From an uncultured Porphyromonadaceae bacterium (GTDB taxonomy: Bacteria > Bacteroidota > Bacteroidia > Bacteroidales > Muribaculaceae): DNA of 34,456 bases. The DNA is taken from positions 1 to 34,456 of the forward strand of contig CAJKRG010000030.1 of assembly GCA_905202215.1 (NCBI GenBank). The letters are read 5' to 3'. Below, piece after piece: positions 24,117 to 32,661 of this stretch; positions within the stretch are counted from its first letter, which is position 1; every line of letters starts with the position of its first letter. The position numbers and the translations under genes were made by a program. The notes beneath the pieces were generated by a model. The model made no database searches. It was not told the origin of the DNA and saw nothing but the letters and a program-made list of their open reading frames with translations.

Positions 24117-25250
24117 TTAGAATTCGCCGACAATCATCGGCATCAGAAGCATGAGCAGCTCGGTATTCTCGGGCTCTTCTGCGGGACGGAACACACCGGG
24201 ACGGCCGGCATCTCCGAGATTTACGATGACATCGGTACCTTTGATGGTAGTAAGAATCTCTGTAAGGAAGCTTGCACTGAAACCGATGGTAAGCTCACTG
24301 CCAGTGAACGAACAGGGCACCTGCTCGCGAGCACTTGTACACAGATTATTGTCATTGGCCTTCAGAAGGATAGTCTCAGGTGTAATGCGGAATTTCTCAA
24401 GACCGCCTTCGACCTCCACGAAGATACCCACACGACGCACGGCATTGAGAAGAGCCATACGGTCTACGGTGAGCACAAGCGAGTTATTACGCGGCATCAC
24501 ACGGTTATAGTCCGGATAGGTACCGTTGAGGAATGCACACTGGAACGTGAAGTTGTCGCTTTTGATAATCGCACTGCGGCTCGACATGGTGATATCGAGT
24601 GTTTCTTCCTTGGCAAAGACGTTTTTAATGATAGCCGAAGGCTTCGACGGAAGCACGCAAGAGCCGGTCACTCCGGGAGCCGTGCGGCGGTCGGTATAGC
24701 GCACGAGCTTGCGGGTGTCGGTAGCCACGAAAGTGATACTGTCTGGAGCGATATCGAGCAGCACACCCTGCATGATCTGACGGTATTCGTCGGTGCTGAC
24801 GGCAAACATAGTATTGTCGAGACCGGTGATGATCTGCTCGGTTGCGACACTGAAGCTGATAGGATTGGCCTCTTCCAGAGTTGAGCCGGAGAAAGCCGGA
24901 TACTGATCGCCGGGGAGACCGACGAAGCTGTAGTGACCTGCCGAATACGACAGTTGAACCTCGAGGGTGTCTTCATTTACATCCACTTCCACACCCTGAT
25001 CGGGGAGTTCCTTAAGAAGCTCGACAAGACGGCGTGCGCCAAGACAGAAACTGCCCGACCCCTTGGCTCCGGCGACCTCAAGACGCGCTGTGAGGGCATT
25101 TTCCACATCCGAGCCCGTAATGGTGAATGTATCGCCATCGAGAGTCAGCAAAAAATTATCGAGAATCGCAAGTGCGTTCTTGGAATTGATGACCTTGCTG
25201 ACGGCTGCGGCAGCATTGTAGAAGGCCTTGCTCGAAACGTTGAATTTCAT
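24117..25250 (-). CDS. dnaN: DNA polymerase III beta subunit (sliding clamp)
   Basis: Ring-shaped clamp that tethers replicative and repair polymerases to DNA. At 377 residues, with the three-domain pattern, it starts MKFNVSSKAFYNAAAAVSKVI. It has the KNALAILDNFLL segment near residue 25, GSGSFCLGARRLVELLKELPD at the end of domain 1, the domain 2 VLLDIAPDSITFVATDTRKL segment, and GSELTIGFSASFLTEIL plus the C-terminal LLMLLMPMIV in domain 3. Here dnaN is not next to dnaA; it heads a DNA-maintenance unit with an exonuclease, coaBC, recN and rlmB. A TATATTTG -7 box lies 63 bases upstream. Confidence 0.96.
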   Translation of the reverse strand: MKFNVSSKAFYNAAAAVSKVINSKNALAILDNFLLTLDGDTFTITGSDVENALTARLEVAGAKGSGSFCLGARRLVELLKELPDQGVEVDVNEDTLEVQLSYSAGHYSFVGLPGDQYPAFSGSTLEEANPISFSVATEQIITGLDNTMFAVSTDEYRQIMQGVLLDIAPDSITFVATDTRKLVRYTDRRTAPGVTGSCVLPSKPSAIIKNVFAKEETLDITMSSRSAIIKSDNFTFQCAFLNGTYPDYNRVMPRNNSLVLTVDRMALLNAVRRVGIFVEVEGGLEKFRITPETILLKANDNNLCTSAREQVPCSFTGSELTIGFSASFLTEILTTIKGTDVIVNLGDAGRPGVFRPAEEPENTELLMLLMPMIVGEF

Positions 25251-25313
25251 GACTTTATAGATGTTTTTATTTATATTTCATGTAAAAACGCGCAAAGCGC
25301 ACATATCAATCTA

Positions 25314-25321
25314 CAAATATA
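25314..25321 (-). promoter_or_regulatory. -7 box (TATATTTG) for the dnaN operon
   Basis: The minus strand reads TATATTTG 63 bases before the dnaN ATG, in an AT-rich leader. No consensus -33 at 19-21 bases. Confidence 0.55.
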
Positions 25322-25360
25322 GTCATTTTTCAACAACCGACGAAAAAAATTTCACCCATG

Positions 25361-25389
25361 GTCGCAGCCGAAGACGGAACGACAGCGAC
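25361..25389 (-). terminator. Possible weak terminator after the alpha/beta hydrolase
   Basis: GTCGC (25361-25365) can pair with GCGAC (25385-25389), with an inner CCG/CGG pairing, and a run of seven T follows about a dozen bases later on the minus strand. The gap between stem and T-tract is long, so this is tentative. Confidence 0.3.
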
Positions 25390-25394
25390 AAAGT

Positions 25395-26231
25395 TTATTT
25401 CCGGGCTTTCAACTGCAATATCAGCCAGTCGGACGCAAGGCGAGCGGCCTCAGCCATATCTACACTGAAAGCATGATCCTCCCCGGGAAGCAACCTGATA
25501 CTGCTGTGCCTATAACCATGATGGTAACGCTCGCCGTAAGTATAGGGGACAATACGGTCATGAGTCCCGTGTAGTATGAATACCGGCCCCTCATACTTCA
25601 GAGCGGTTTCATAAATAGGCAGGTTTACCGCTGTCTCGATGTATTTACGGCCTAATTTCAATCCGCCGAAAGGCAATTGGATATACTCCGAAGTCATATT
25701 CCATGGATCGTACAGCGCCCCCATAGTGTTACCACGAAGCGCATCATCACGGAGGACGGCCGCCGGCGCCATGAGCACCAGACTTTTTATTACCTTATCG
25801 CCAAGCTCTCCGGCAGTCATACTTGCGACTACTCCACCCTGCGAATGTCCGAGCAATGAAATATCGGCTACCCACGACTGCTTCTGCGCCCATCCGATCA
25901 CACTCTTGAGATCTTCAATCTCGTTGAGTACAGTCATGTTCTGAAACAGACCCGCACTTTTACCATGCCCGTTGAAATCAAAACGAAGGGTCGCGATTCC
26001 ACTACGGCACAGATCGTCAGCTATATCGATAAAAAGCTGCGCCTGACAGTTTCCGCCGAATCCGTGACATAATATCACGAGCGGTGTCGGGCCGACAGTA
26101 TCAGGACGCTGGAGAATTGCAAACAACTCACCTTCCGAGCCCTTTAACTCGAACTCCTCCGACTGCCGGGCAAAAAGCCCGATAACAGAGAATAGCGCCA
26201 TAAAAACAAACAGTATTACTTTATTTTTCAT
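25395..26231 (-). CDS. Exported alpha/beta hydrolase (esterase-like)
   Basis: A 278-residue serine hydrolase with a signal peptide (MKNKVILFVFMALFSVIGLFA, cleavage near residue 21), so probably periplasmic. The oxyanion segment is CHGFGG (55-60), the nucleophile S130 lies in GHSQGG, the acid is D225 (HGTHDRIVP) and the base H253 (GEDHAFS); this full triad supports an active enzyme. The family includes carboxylesterases, feruloyl/acetyl esterases and cinnamoyl esterases, and the sequence does not decide among them. It is monocistronic with its own promoter and lies next to the surface-lipoprotein operon, but no functional link is shown. Confidence 0.92.
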   Translation of the reverse strand: MKNKVILFVFMALFSVIGLFARQSEEFELKGSEGELFAILQRPDTVGPTPLVILCHGFGGNCQAQLFIDIADDLCRSGIATLRFDFNGHGKSAGLFQNMTVLNEIEDLKSVIGWAQKQSWVADISLLGHSQGGVVASMTAGELGDKVIKSLVLMAPAAVLRDDALRGNTMGALYDPWNMTSEYIQLPFGGLKLGRKYIETAVNLPIYETALKYEGPVFILHGTHDRIVPYTYGERYHHGYRHSSIRLLPGEDHAFSVDMAEAARLASDWLILQLKARK

Positions 26232-26293
26232 AGTATTGTCGTTGTATGAATGTTTTTTGCTGCCTTTGTATGCATGAAATCAACTGATGTATG

Positions 26294-26325
26294 CAAATTT
26301 AGTGATTTGTCGGGGACAAAAACAA
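26294..26325 (-). promoter_or_regulatory. Promoter of the alpha/beta hydrolase gene
   Basis: The minus strand carries TAAATTTG (26301-26294) 62 bases before the ATG, and a TTG (26325-26323) 21 bases further upstream that could serve as the -33 element. The leader is about 55 bases. Confidence 0.55.
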
Positions 26326-26366
26326 GATTTCGGTATAAAAAGATTTAGGACCCGTAACATTATAAC

Positions 26367-26401
26367 AAAACCGCATACGGCAACAAGCCGCATGCGGTTT
26401 T
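26367..26401 (-). terminator. Terminator of the DUF4493/PCMD operon
   Basis: A 15-bp stem with one mismatch: AAAACCGCATACGGC (26367-26381), loop AACAA, and GCCGCATGCGGTTTT (26387-26401). The minus-strand transcript ends the stem in TTTTGTTATA. It lies 18 bases after the stop of the third operon gene. Confidence 0.85.
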
Positions 26402-26419
26402 GCATATCACTGACAGATG

Positions 26420-28609
26420 TTATTCGTAGATAAGCTCGATATCATCGATCCACATTGTGGAGCCTTCGCCACCGCAGAAATAATCGCCGTAGCGGCTTGC
26501 AGAAGCCACGAAGACTATGTGGGAGGGTTTCACATCTTTCTTGAAATAATCGATGGGAATGGTGATTTCAACGAGACCGTCGCCGTCTGTCGCTGCTTCG
26601 AACACATGTTCGCCATAGGCAAGCACACGTTCTTCATCTTTGCTGAAGAGACGCTGGCCCGAAGAAGCCGTCTTTATGACAAACGGCCATTGCTTGCCAT
26701 CGTAAGCCGGATCGAGTGTATCATCGGTAAGAGCTATGTATATAATACCCTTGTCAGGCTGGCCGGCAGGAATATAGCTGTCGTTGGCGCCTTTTCGGTT
26801 TACAGCAATGCCGGGTGTATACTTGGCATAAAGTTTTACAGCTACAGGACGCGATGTAAACGCACGGCCCCAGCCGAGAATACCATCGGTACCCTGTGTT
26901 CCGAGATACTCGCCATAGAAGATATTTCCCGCAGCAAATTTACCGATAGAACCAATACCGACAAATTTCGAGTAGAGCTTGGCACTGTAATTGCCCGAAT
27001 GCTTCAGATCACTGTCCGGTGTCGTAATGCTTCCGGCACCTGGCATAGTGGTCGCGCCGTGGTTACCAGAATCCCAGAAAGTATCGGCGCCGGGGGCGTG
27101 AATGAGATAGGTGTTGCTCGATGTATCCCACTCTTCAAAGCCGGCATTCTCGAGCTGAGCCTCCGCATCGGTTACGAATGTCTGCGATGCAGTCTCGAAG
27201 TCGCCTGAAACAGCCTTGTATTCATAGACCGTACCCGGAACGAGACCCGTTAGTTCGGCATAGAACTCCGTACCCATCTCAAATGCACCGCTTGCAGGAA
27301 TGCCTTCGACATACTGCCATTCGCCAGTAGCACCCGCACGATAGCGGAATCCTGCACTCTCTATACCATTCTTTGTAACAGTACCACGGATAGTAGCCTT
27401 GCGCGAGCTGTAATCGGCTACAGAGACAGGCTCTATGGCAACAGGAGCATCGCTGACATTGAAAACCAATGTGGCGGTCGATGTCTGATTCTTGCTGTCG
27501 GTAGCCGCAATCACAAAAGTGTGCTCGCCATCGGCGAGAGTACCTGTATATTTCTCTGTGAAATTGATACGGAAGAGCGATTTCTCTCTCTGCTCGTCGC
27601 CGACAGCAGCGGCAACATAGCGACATGATATGCCCAGTTCATCGAGAGCGGCCAGAGCGGCGGCAGATCCTGCGGCAATCTCGACATCGGTACCACCGTC
27701 CATCACCTCAAGTCCGGCAAGTTCCTCGCTGTCGAGAACGACACTCGTGATGTCGGCGGCACTTGAGATAAAGACAGTACGATCGCCGATTTCGCCTTTG
27801 GCGGCTGTAAGGGGCTTATTCACATCAAAGTCATATCCCTTGAAAGCGGGAGGAGCTATAAGACTGATATTCTCGTTGACTTCTATCACCTTGTCGTCGA
27901 TCTGTATGGTCACGACGGCACCACCGATATTGGTGCTCTGGGTGGTATATGTCACATTGAGGATATAGAGATGTCCGGGAGCGGCATTTTCGATCACGCC
28001 TTCCTGCTCGAAAGGCTCACCGTTGAGCTGCGTACCCTTGAACGTCCACGAAAGATTCTTGTCTGTGGAGGGCATCATATAGTAAGCCCGTCGGCCGTCG
28101 CTGACATCACCTGTAGTGAAATCGAGCGCACCGCGGCGATGACCTACCGTCATCGTATAGTCCGACAGATAGTTTTCGAGACCATCCTGATACTTCACTT
28201 CAGCGGCGACATTGGCGATCTTGCAGAGCAGATTGACATCGGCTGTCTGACCGGCCTCCACCGTAAATTCGGTGTAAGCCTTGAAATAGCGTTTGTCCCA
28301 GCTTGCCGACACGGAATCGCCGGCCCAGGCCTCGGCTATATAGCTGCCCGACAGCATTGGGAAAGCTCCGACAGGCATCTCGGCCAAAGTATTGTAACGG
28401 CGCACAAGACCGCCTTCGGCTCGAGAGATCCATATCATGGTGCTGGCCTTGATATCATCTTCTATCGAACGCGACACCACAGTCATATCAGTGCTCAGAG
28501 AGGTGCTGAGCACTACACTGCCCTCGCCCGAGCCTTCGAATTTCTCTTCGGAGCAGCTTGCCAGCGCGAGCACGGCCGCGCCGGCAGCAAGTATGCTGAT
28601 TTTCTTCAT
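26420..28609 (-). CDS. DUF4493 lipoprotein with C-terminal PCMD domain
   Basis: A 729-residue surface or envelope lipoprotein. The signal peptide ends in ALASC followed by SEEKFEGSGEG, an acidic start like the Bacteroidetes lipoprotein export signal. Order of parts: DUF4493 (about 25-235); an Ig-like module (about 265-395) ending VIAATDSKNQTSTATLVF; an FN3-like module (about 395-485) with GLVPGTVYEYKAVSG; and a PCMD domain (putative carbohydrate metabolism, about 487-729) starting NAGFEEWD and ending MWIDDIELIYE. No catalytic motif is evident. Its ATG overlaps the stop of the preceding gene (TAATG). A glycan-binding or adhesin-like role is inferred from the domain names only. Confidence 0.87.
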   Translation of the reverse strand: MKKISILAAGAAVLALASCSEEKFEGSGEGSVVLSTSLSTDMTVVSRSIEDDIKASTMIWISRAEGGLVRRYNTLAEMPVGAFPMLSGSYIAEAWAGDSVSASWDKRYFKAYTEFTVEAGQTADVNLLCKIANVAAEVKYQDGLENYLSDYTMTVGHRRGALDFTTGDVSDGRRAYYMMPSTDKNLSWTFKGTQLNGEPFEQEGVIENAAPGHLYILNVTYTTQSTNIGGAVVTIQIDDKVIEVNENISLIAPPAFKGYDFDVNKPLTAAKGEIGDRTVFISSAADITSVVLDSEELAGLEVMDGGTDVEIAAGSAAALAALDELGISCRYVAAAVGDEQREKSLFRINFTEKYTGTLADGEHTFVIAATDSKNQTSTATLVFNVSDAPVAIEPVSVADYSSRKATIRGTVTKNGIESAGFRYRAGATGEWQYVEGIPASGAFEMGTEFYAELTGLVPGTVYEYKAVSGDFETASQTFVTDAEAQLENAGFEEWDTSSNTYLIHAPGADTFWDSGNHGATTMPGAGSITTPDSDLKHSGNYSAKLYSKFVGIGSIGKFAAGNIFYGEYLGTQGTDGILGWGRAFTSRPVAVKLYAKYTPGIAVNRKGANDSYIPAGQPDKGIIYIALTDDTLDPAYDGKQWPFVIKTASSGQRLFSKDEERVLAYGEHVFEAATDGDGLVEITIPIDYFKKDVKPSHIVFVASASRYGDYFCGGEGSTMWIDDIELIYE

Positions 28610-29883
28610 TAAGATACGAATTTAAGGGTGAGAGTGCTGGTTGCGCCCTTGGAATCGGTAACTGTGATTATAAAGTCGCTCTTGCCAGGATAGATATTAA
28701 GCAGGGGCACAAAGTCTGTGATATTGAAATCAACAGTTGTCTTGCCAAGAACAGCATCGCCAATGGGGAATCCAAGACCTTCAAGGCCTTCGGCAAGAGA
28801 ACCAGGATTAGCGAGATCGAATTCCTTCGCAAGACCGACGCCTTCGAGAACGTCCGGAGTAAGACCTTCCGAATCAATCACAACCTCAAGTTTGGCGAAA
28901 CCTTCAGGACAATCGATGGTAACGATAGCGTCGCCGACCCAGTCTTTGGAATAGTTGATGCCTCCTTCGGTATCGAGGGTCTCGCTCTTGAAAGTGGCTG
29001 CTTCACCGCCGGGAGTGGGAGGTGTAGGATCGTCAGGATCGGGATCCTCATATCCCGGACGACCGCTCGGATCAATGTTCGGATCTTTTACTGTGGTATT
29101 ACCGTCGATATCAACCTCTACGATTTCTGTATCGAGAGATATTCCACCGGGCGTAATGGAACCGTCGGGCTCAGGCACATCGGGACCGATCTGAATGCCA
29201 TAGCGAACAATGCGGTGCTGCCCGGCTGTCACATCGGTAAACGGAACCTTGTTGTCGATGGCGTTCCCGCTTATAGAACCGATGAAATGTGCGACCATTG
29301 TAGTCGAACCGTCGACAGCCTCAAAATAGGCGGCAGAACCGTCTTCCACCTCTTTCTTTGTAAAAGTGATCAGACCTTCGTCGTTGGCCTCTATAACGAC
29401 TTTTACATCATCGTCCACAATGGCCTTAAGAGCATCAGAGAACTCGACAGTAACTTTAATCGACTTGAATTCGGCTGTGACAGTGCCGACTTCGGTGATT
29501 TTGTTCTTCTCGATCGTAAAAGTCTTAGACTCGCCGTAATAATAGGGCTGTTCCCAGGCGGCTTTCTCGACATCGTGCGATTTCACTTTAACGACGTAAC
29601 CGTCGCCAGCGGCAAGAGGAACGATTTCGGGCATCTGCCCGTAGGTCCATGAGCCGGCTTCAGCTCCGGTCTTGTCATAGATCGTAACCTGAAAACTGTT
29701 CACATCGGCTGCGGCACGCGAGCCGGACGATACTATCACATTGGCGTTTTCCTTGACATCGACAATCATCGAGCCAAGAGCCAGAGAGCCATCTGAACCC
29801 GTCGGAGGCGTCCAATGCTCAGAGCACGAAGCGACAGTCAGCATCGCTGCCGCCAGAGCTATATTTGAGATCTTGATTTTCAT
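28609..29883 (-). CDS. DUF4493 lipoprotein without PCMD domain
   Basis: A 424-residue lipoprotein, lipobox LTVASC with a following SEHWTPPTGSDG. DUF4493 occupies about 25-240, including SLALGSMIVDV, a GYVVKVKSHD strand and a PYYYGESKTFTIEKNKITEV segment that parallels the same part of the other two proteins. A Pro/Asp/Gly-rich linker (about 275-300) follows. The C-terminal 125 residues form an Ig-like module ending ITVTDSKGATSTLTLKF, the same module found after DUF4493 in its neighbours. It ends where those proteins continue into FN3-like and PCMD parts. It begins eight bases after the preceding gene. Confidence 0.85.
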   Translation of the reverse strand: MKIKISNIALAAAMLTVASCSEHWTPPTGSDGSLALGSMIVDVKENANVIVSSGSRAAADVNSFQVTIYDKTGAEAGSWTYGQMPEIVPLAAGDGYVVKVKSHDVEKAAWEQPYYYGESKTFTIEKNKITEVGTVTAEFKSIKVTVEFSDALKAIVDDDVKVVIEANDEGLITFTKKEVEDGSAAYFEAVDGSTTMVAHFIGSISGNAIDNKVPFTDVTAGQHRIVRYGIQIGPDVPEPDGSITPGGISLDTEIVEVDIDGNTTVKDPNIDPSGRPGYEDPDPDDPTPPTPGGEAATFKSETLDTEGGINYSKDWVGDAIVTIDCPEGFAKLEVVIDSEGLTPDVLEGVGLAKEFDLANPGSLAEGLEGLGFPIGDAVLGKTTVDFNITDFVPLLNIYPGKSDFIITVTDSKGATSTLTLKFVS

Positions 29884-29891
29884 CGTTTTTT

Positions 29892-32387
29892 TTAATAGAT
29901 TAATTCCATATCGTCAACAAACAATTCGGAACCGGTAAAACGGCCGGATGTGGTATTTCCGAAATTCGGACACGATAGATTGGTAGTATTTATTGTCTGA
30001 CAATCCGGATTGTTAGACGATTTGAAAATCACACAAATAGAAGAAGCTTTACCCGAATTCACAGAGTATGAAAGATCAATACTCTCGTCTACATACTCGG
30101 CGCAAGGAACAAGATTTTTATTTCCACTGGCGATGATATTTCCTGCTTTATCTTTCACCCACACTTCCACATAACCATAGTCGGCGGAATTCTGGGCACA
30201 ATAGTAGTAATAAAATTTCAGAGCGGAAGGTCGCGAAGCGAATGAATACCCTGTATATTCAGGCTGCTGATTGGAGGCATTGTACGATCCAAGATACAAT
30301 TCACCTACAGTAAGATTTTTACATCCCTTACCGCTCGAGGTTCCACCGTTACCGTCATTATCACCCCAGCCGACAGTAGAAATCACCGCGCTATAATTGC
30401 CGGCATGTACCTTTTCCTGATTTGCTGTTCCATGGTTTATACCGCGATCGGAAAATCCCGAGCCGGTGGGCCGAGTGCCGGAGAAAGCACAAAATGACGC
30501 ACCTCTATGGTTAAACATATTTGTACCGCTGCCGCCTGCCGAAGTAGTCAGTTTATTCATAGTACCCCAGACAGCGTTTTCATCTGCTCCGGGATAATCG
30601 ATCCACCAGTACGATGATTCTCCATTCTGGCGATACCAATTTTCCATATCCGAATTGGGAAGCTGCAATTTTGTCTCGGTGGTGAAAGAGGCTACGGTAG
30701 AACGCTCGTCATTGATCACACGGACATTGTTCACCTGACCCGGAGTAAGACCTGTGATCTTATAATAGTTGCCTTCGACAGCACCGCCGACAGCGATGGC
30801 GGAGCCGTTGACCGTAGCTCCGAAAGTGAGATTGCTAAGATCTGCGGCCGAATTGGTTTCGTTGTCAAAAACACTGACATAGGCATACGTAGCGAATACG
30901 TTGTTTTCATCAGCTGAAACCACATAACGGGGAGCCTTGATTACAGTGCTTGACGACTGGCCATTGCATTTGGCCGTAAGGCTGATATTGTCTGTAGTAG
31001 TGAAACCGCTTACAGTCACCTTATAGCGGCTGGCGGCACGGCTGTATGGCTCGACGGTCCAGTCCGTAACAGGACGGGGACGTGAGGCATTCGATGCTAT
31101 ATATGTAAACTCGATGTTCGCCTTAGGATCGGGACCGTTATACTCCATGGTAAACACCAGCGGTTCGCCGGGAGTATAGAACGCCTCGTTTTCCGGATCA
31201 AGATTGAGTATAAGACCTTCGGCGACAACTGTGAGGGACTGTGTTTCCGTACGGCCATAATTGTCGGTCACAGTGACGGAGAAGACAGTCGTATTATCGT
31301 CTGCATTCGTCTTGATATTTTTAAGGACACCGGCAAAATCTATCTGAGCCATCTGGGCCGGATTACGCCAGAGACCCCGCACGGCAAGTCCCTTTCCGGT
31401 AAGCTGCTGCTGGGTGGCTGCATCCGCACCGAGAAGTTCCACAGACGCAGGCCAGTCTCTAAGGCCGAGTGAGGAAGTCTCCAGAAGGACACTCTTCAGC
31501 CCACCCATAGCCACGATATTGAATTTGAGGGGTGTTTCAGGAACGAAACCTTCGACAAAATTCACCGGTTCACCGGCTACAAAACCATCCGAAGTGATTG
31601 CGGGAGGTTCGGAGTTGAAAAGACCTTCAAGCTTGATTTCAACCGTTTCTGTCTCGAGAGTCTCGTCCCAGTCAACTTTAAGGGAAGGATCTCCGACTTC
31701 ACCGCCGTTGACATCTACGGTCACCTTATAATGATGTTTGGCGGCGGCATTGACTGTAGCCACGGTCGTGGTGGCCGTCTGACCGGCAACTGTAGTGAAG
31801 GTCATCTTGACAGCGGTCTCGCCAGGAAGAACATAGGCCGGACGCGTCTCGTCCATGCTTACATCGACACCGCCGACTTCAATCGACCATTCACTCATAT
31901 ATTTCGTGAATGCTTCCGTATATGCGAACGAGAACATGGCTTTCGACATCGATGCACTGACGCCTACTTCGGTTGCCTGATCGTCTTTTACGGTCAGCGT
32001 GCTTGAACCATAGTATGCCGGTACATCGAAACCGATGCTTTCCACATCGCCATACCATACGCTGAGGCGGTATTCACCAATCGAAAATTTAGCGGTCTCG
32101 CATTCTTTTGCGAAAGCCTCGACCGATTCCCATGTTTTCTTGTAATCTCCCTCTGTCTTTTCGAGGGTCACTGAAAGATCGTTGACTCCTATGGCGCCGG
32201 CAGTCTCGCCGTCGGCACGCGATTCGGGCGCAACTTTGGCTCCCGAACCGAACATCTGAGAGTCAAGTCCTATCAACGGCACTATTTGCCCCTGGCCTTT
32301 CCCGCGGTTCTCGCCGAAATCGTCGCAACCGCACAACAAAGCCACAGCAGCAAACGATACCATGCCGAACATGATAGTTTTTCTCAT
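29892..32387 (-). CDS. DUF4493 lipoprotein with C-terminal PCMD domain (first gene of operon)
   Basis: An 831-residue lipoprotein, lipobox LLCGC followed by DDFGE, an acidic export-signal-like start. DUF4493 spans about 30-245 (FDVPAYYGSSTLTVKDDQATEV). An Ig-like module (about 270-385) ends VTVTDNYGRTETQSLTVV, then further beta modules (to about 570) include GLTPGQVNNVRVI, and a PCMD domain from about 575 starts LPNSDMENWY and ends ELFVDDMELIY. The PCMD part contains a Gly/Ser/Asn-rich stretch not seen in the paralogue. Base composition falls from roughly 55% GC in mid-gene samples to about 41% over 29941-30300. It sits behind the strongest promoter in the window. Confidence 0.87.
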   Translation of the reverse strand: MRKTIMFGMVSFAAVALLCGCDDFGENRGKGQGQIVPLIGLDSQMFGSGAKVAPESRADGETAGAIGVNDLSVTLEKTEGDYKKTWESVEAFAKECETAKFSIGEYRLSVWYGDVESIGFDVPAYYGSSTLTVKDDQATEVGVSASMSKAMFSFAYTEAFTKYMSEWSIEVGGVDVSMDETRPAYVLPGETAVKMTFTTVAGQTATTTVATVNAAAKHHYKVTVDVNGGEVGDPSLKVDWDETLETETVEIKLEGLFNSEPPAITSDGFVAGEPVNFVEGFVPETPLKFNIVAMGGLKSVLLETSSLGLRDWPASVELLGADAATQQQLTGKGLAVRGLWRNPAQMAQIDFAGVLKNIKTNADDNTTVFSVTVTDNYGRTETQSLTVVAEGLILNLDPENEAFYTPGEPLVFTMEYNGPDPKANIEFTYIASNASRPRPVTDWTVEPYSRAASRYKVTVSGFTTTDNISLTAKCNGQSSSTVIKAPRYVVSADENNVFATYAYVSVFDNETNSAADLSNLTFGATVNGSAIAVGGAVEGNYYKITGLTPGQVNNVRVINDERSTVASFTTETKLQLPNSDMENWYRQNGESSYWWIDYPGADENAVWGTMNKLTTSAGGSGTNMFNHRGASFCAFSGTRPTGSGFSDRGINHGTANQEKVHAGNYSAVISTVGWGDNDGNGGTSSGKGCKNLTVGELYLGSYNASNQQPEYTGYSFASRPSALKFYYYYCAQNSADYGYVEVWVKDKAGNIIASGNKNLVPCAEYVDESIDLSYSVNSGKASSICVIFKSSNNPDCQTINTTNLSCPNFGNTTSGRFTGSELFVDDMELIY

Positions 32388-32477
32388 AATGTGGTTATTG
32401 GTTTATTGTTAGTATATTCTCTCATAAGCTATCCGCAATCTGGAGTAAATGTCGAATAAACGGATATATTATGGTGG

Positions 32478-32508
32478 CAAATTTAGCTAAAATTCCTTTT
32501 ATGGCAAA
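32478..32508 (-). promoter_or_regulatory. Promoter of the DUF4493/PCMD operon
   Basis: On the minus strand a -33 TTTG (32508-32505) and a -7 TAAATTTG (32485-32478) are separated by exactly 19 bases, a full match to the Bacteroidetes primary-sigma promoter. Transcription should start near 32471, giving a leader of about 84 bases. It is the only unit in the window with both elements at consensus. Confidence 0.8.
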
Positions 32509-32636
32509 ATAAAATTTAATCAACAGGGTCTTGAAAAAGGCATTATACACCTCTATTATCCTATACAGCAATACAATAATCAAGCGACAACTGCTCTGCA
32601 TGCATTTTAGATTATTTAGCAATCAAAATGTCGGAA

Positions 32637-32661
32637 AAATCGCGCGATTTGTCTATCTTTG
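32637..32661 (+). promoter_or_regulatory. nhaC -7 box with adjacent 14-bp palindrome
   Basis: AAATCGCGCGATTT (32637-32650) is a perfect inverted repeat ending three bases before TATCTTTG (32654-32661). The palindrome lies where the -33/-7 spacer would be, the classic place for a repressor or anti-terminator-type operator. The -7 box is 37 bases before the TTG start. Confidence 0.55.

Noticed and set aside
26420..32387. The DUF4493 operon as a polysaccharide utilisation locus or defence island.
   Set aside because: No SusC/SusD pair, glycoside hydrolase, ECF sigma/anti-sigma pair, nuclease or toxin-like gene is present in or beside it.
32422..32622. A 66-codon minus-strand open frame in the AT-rich intergenic region.
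   Set aside because: It overlaps the consensus promoter of the DUF4493 operon; the Phe/Ile/Lys-rich translation is what AT-rich non-coding DNA gives.
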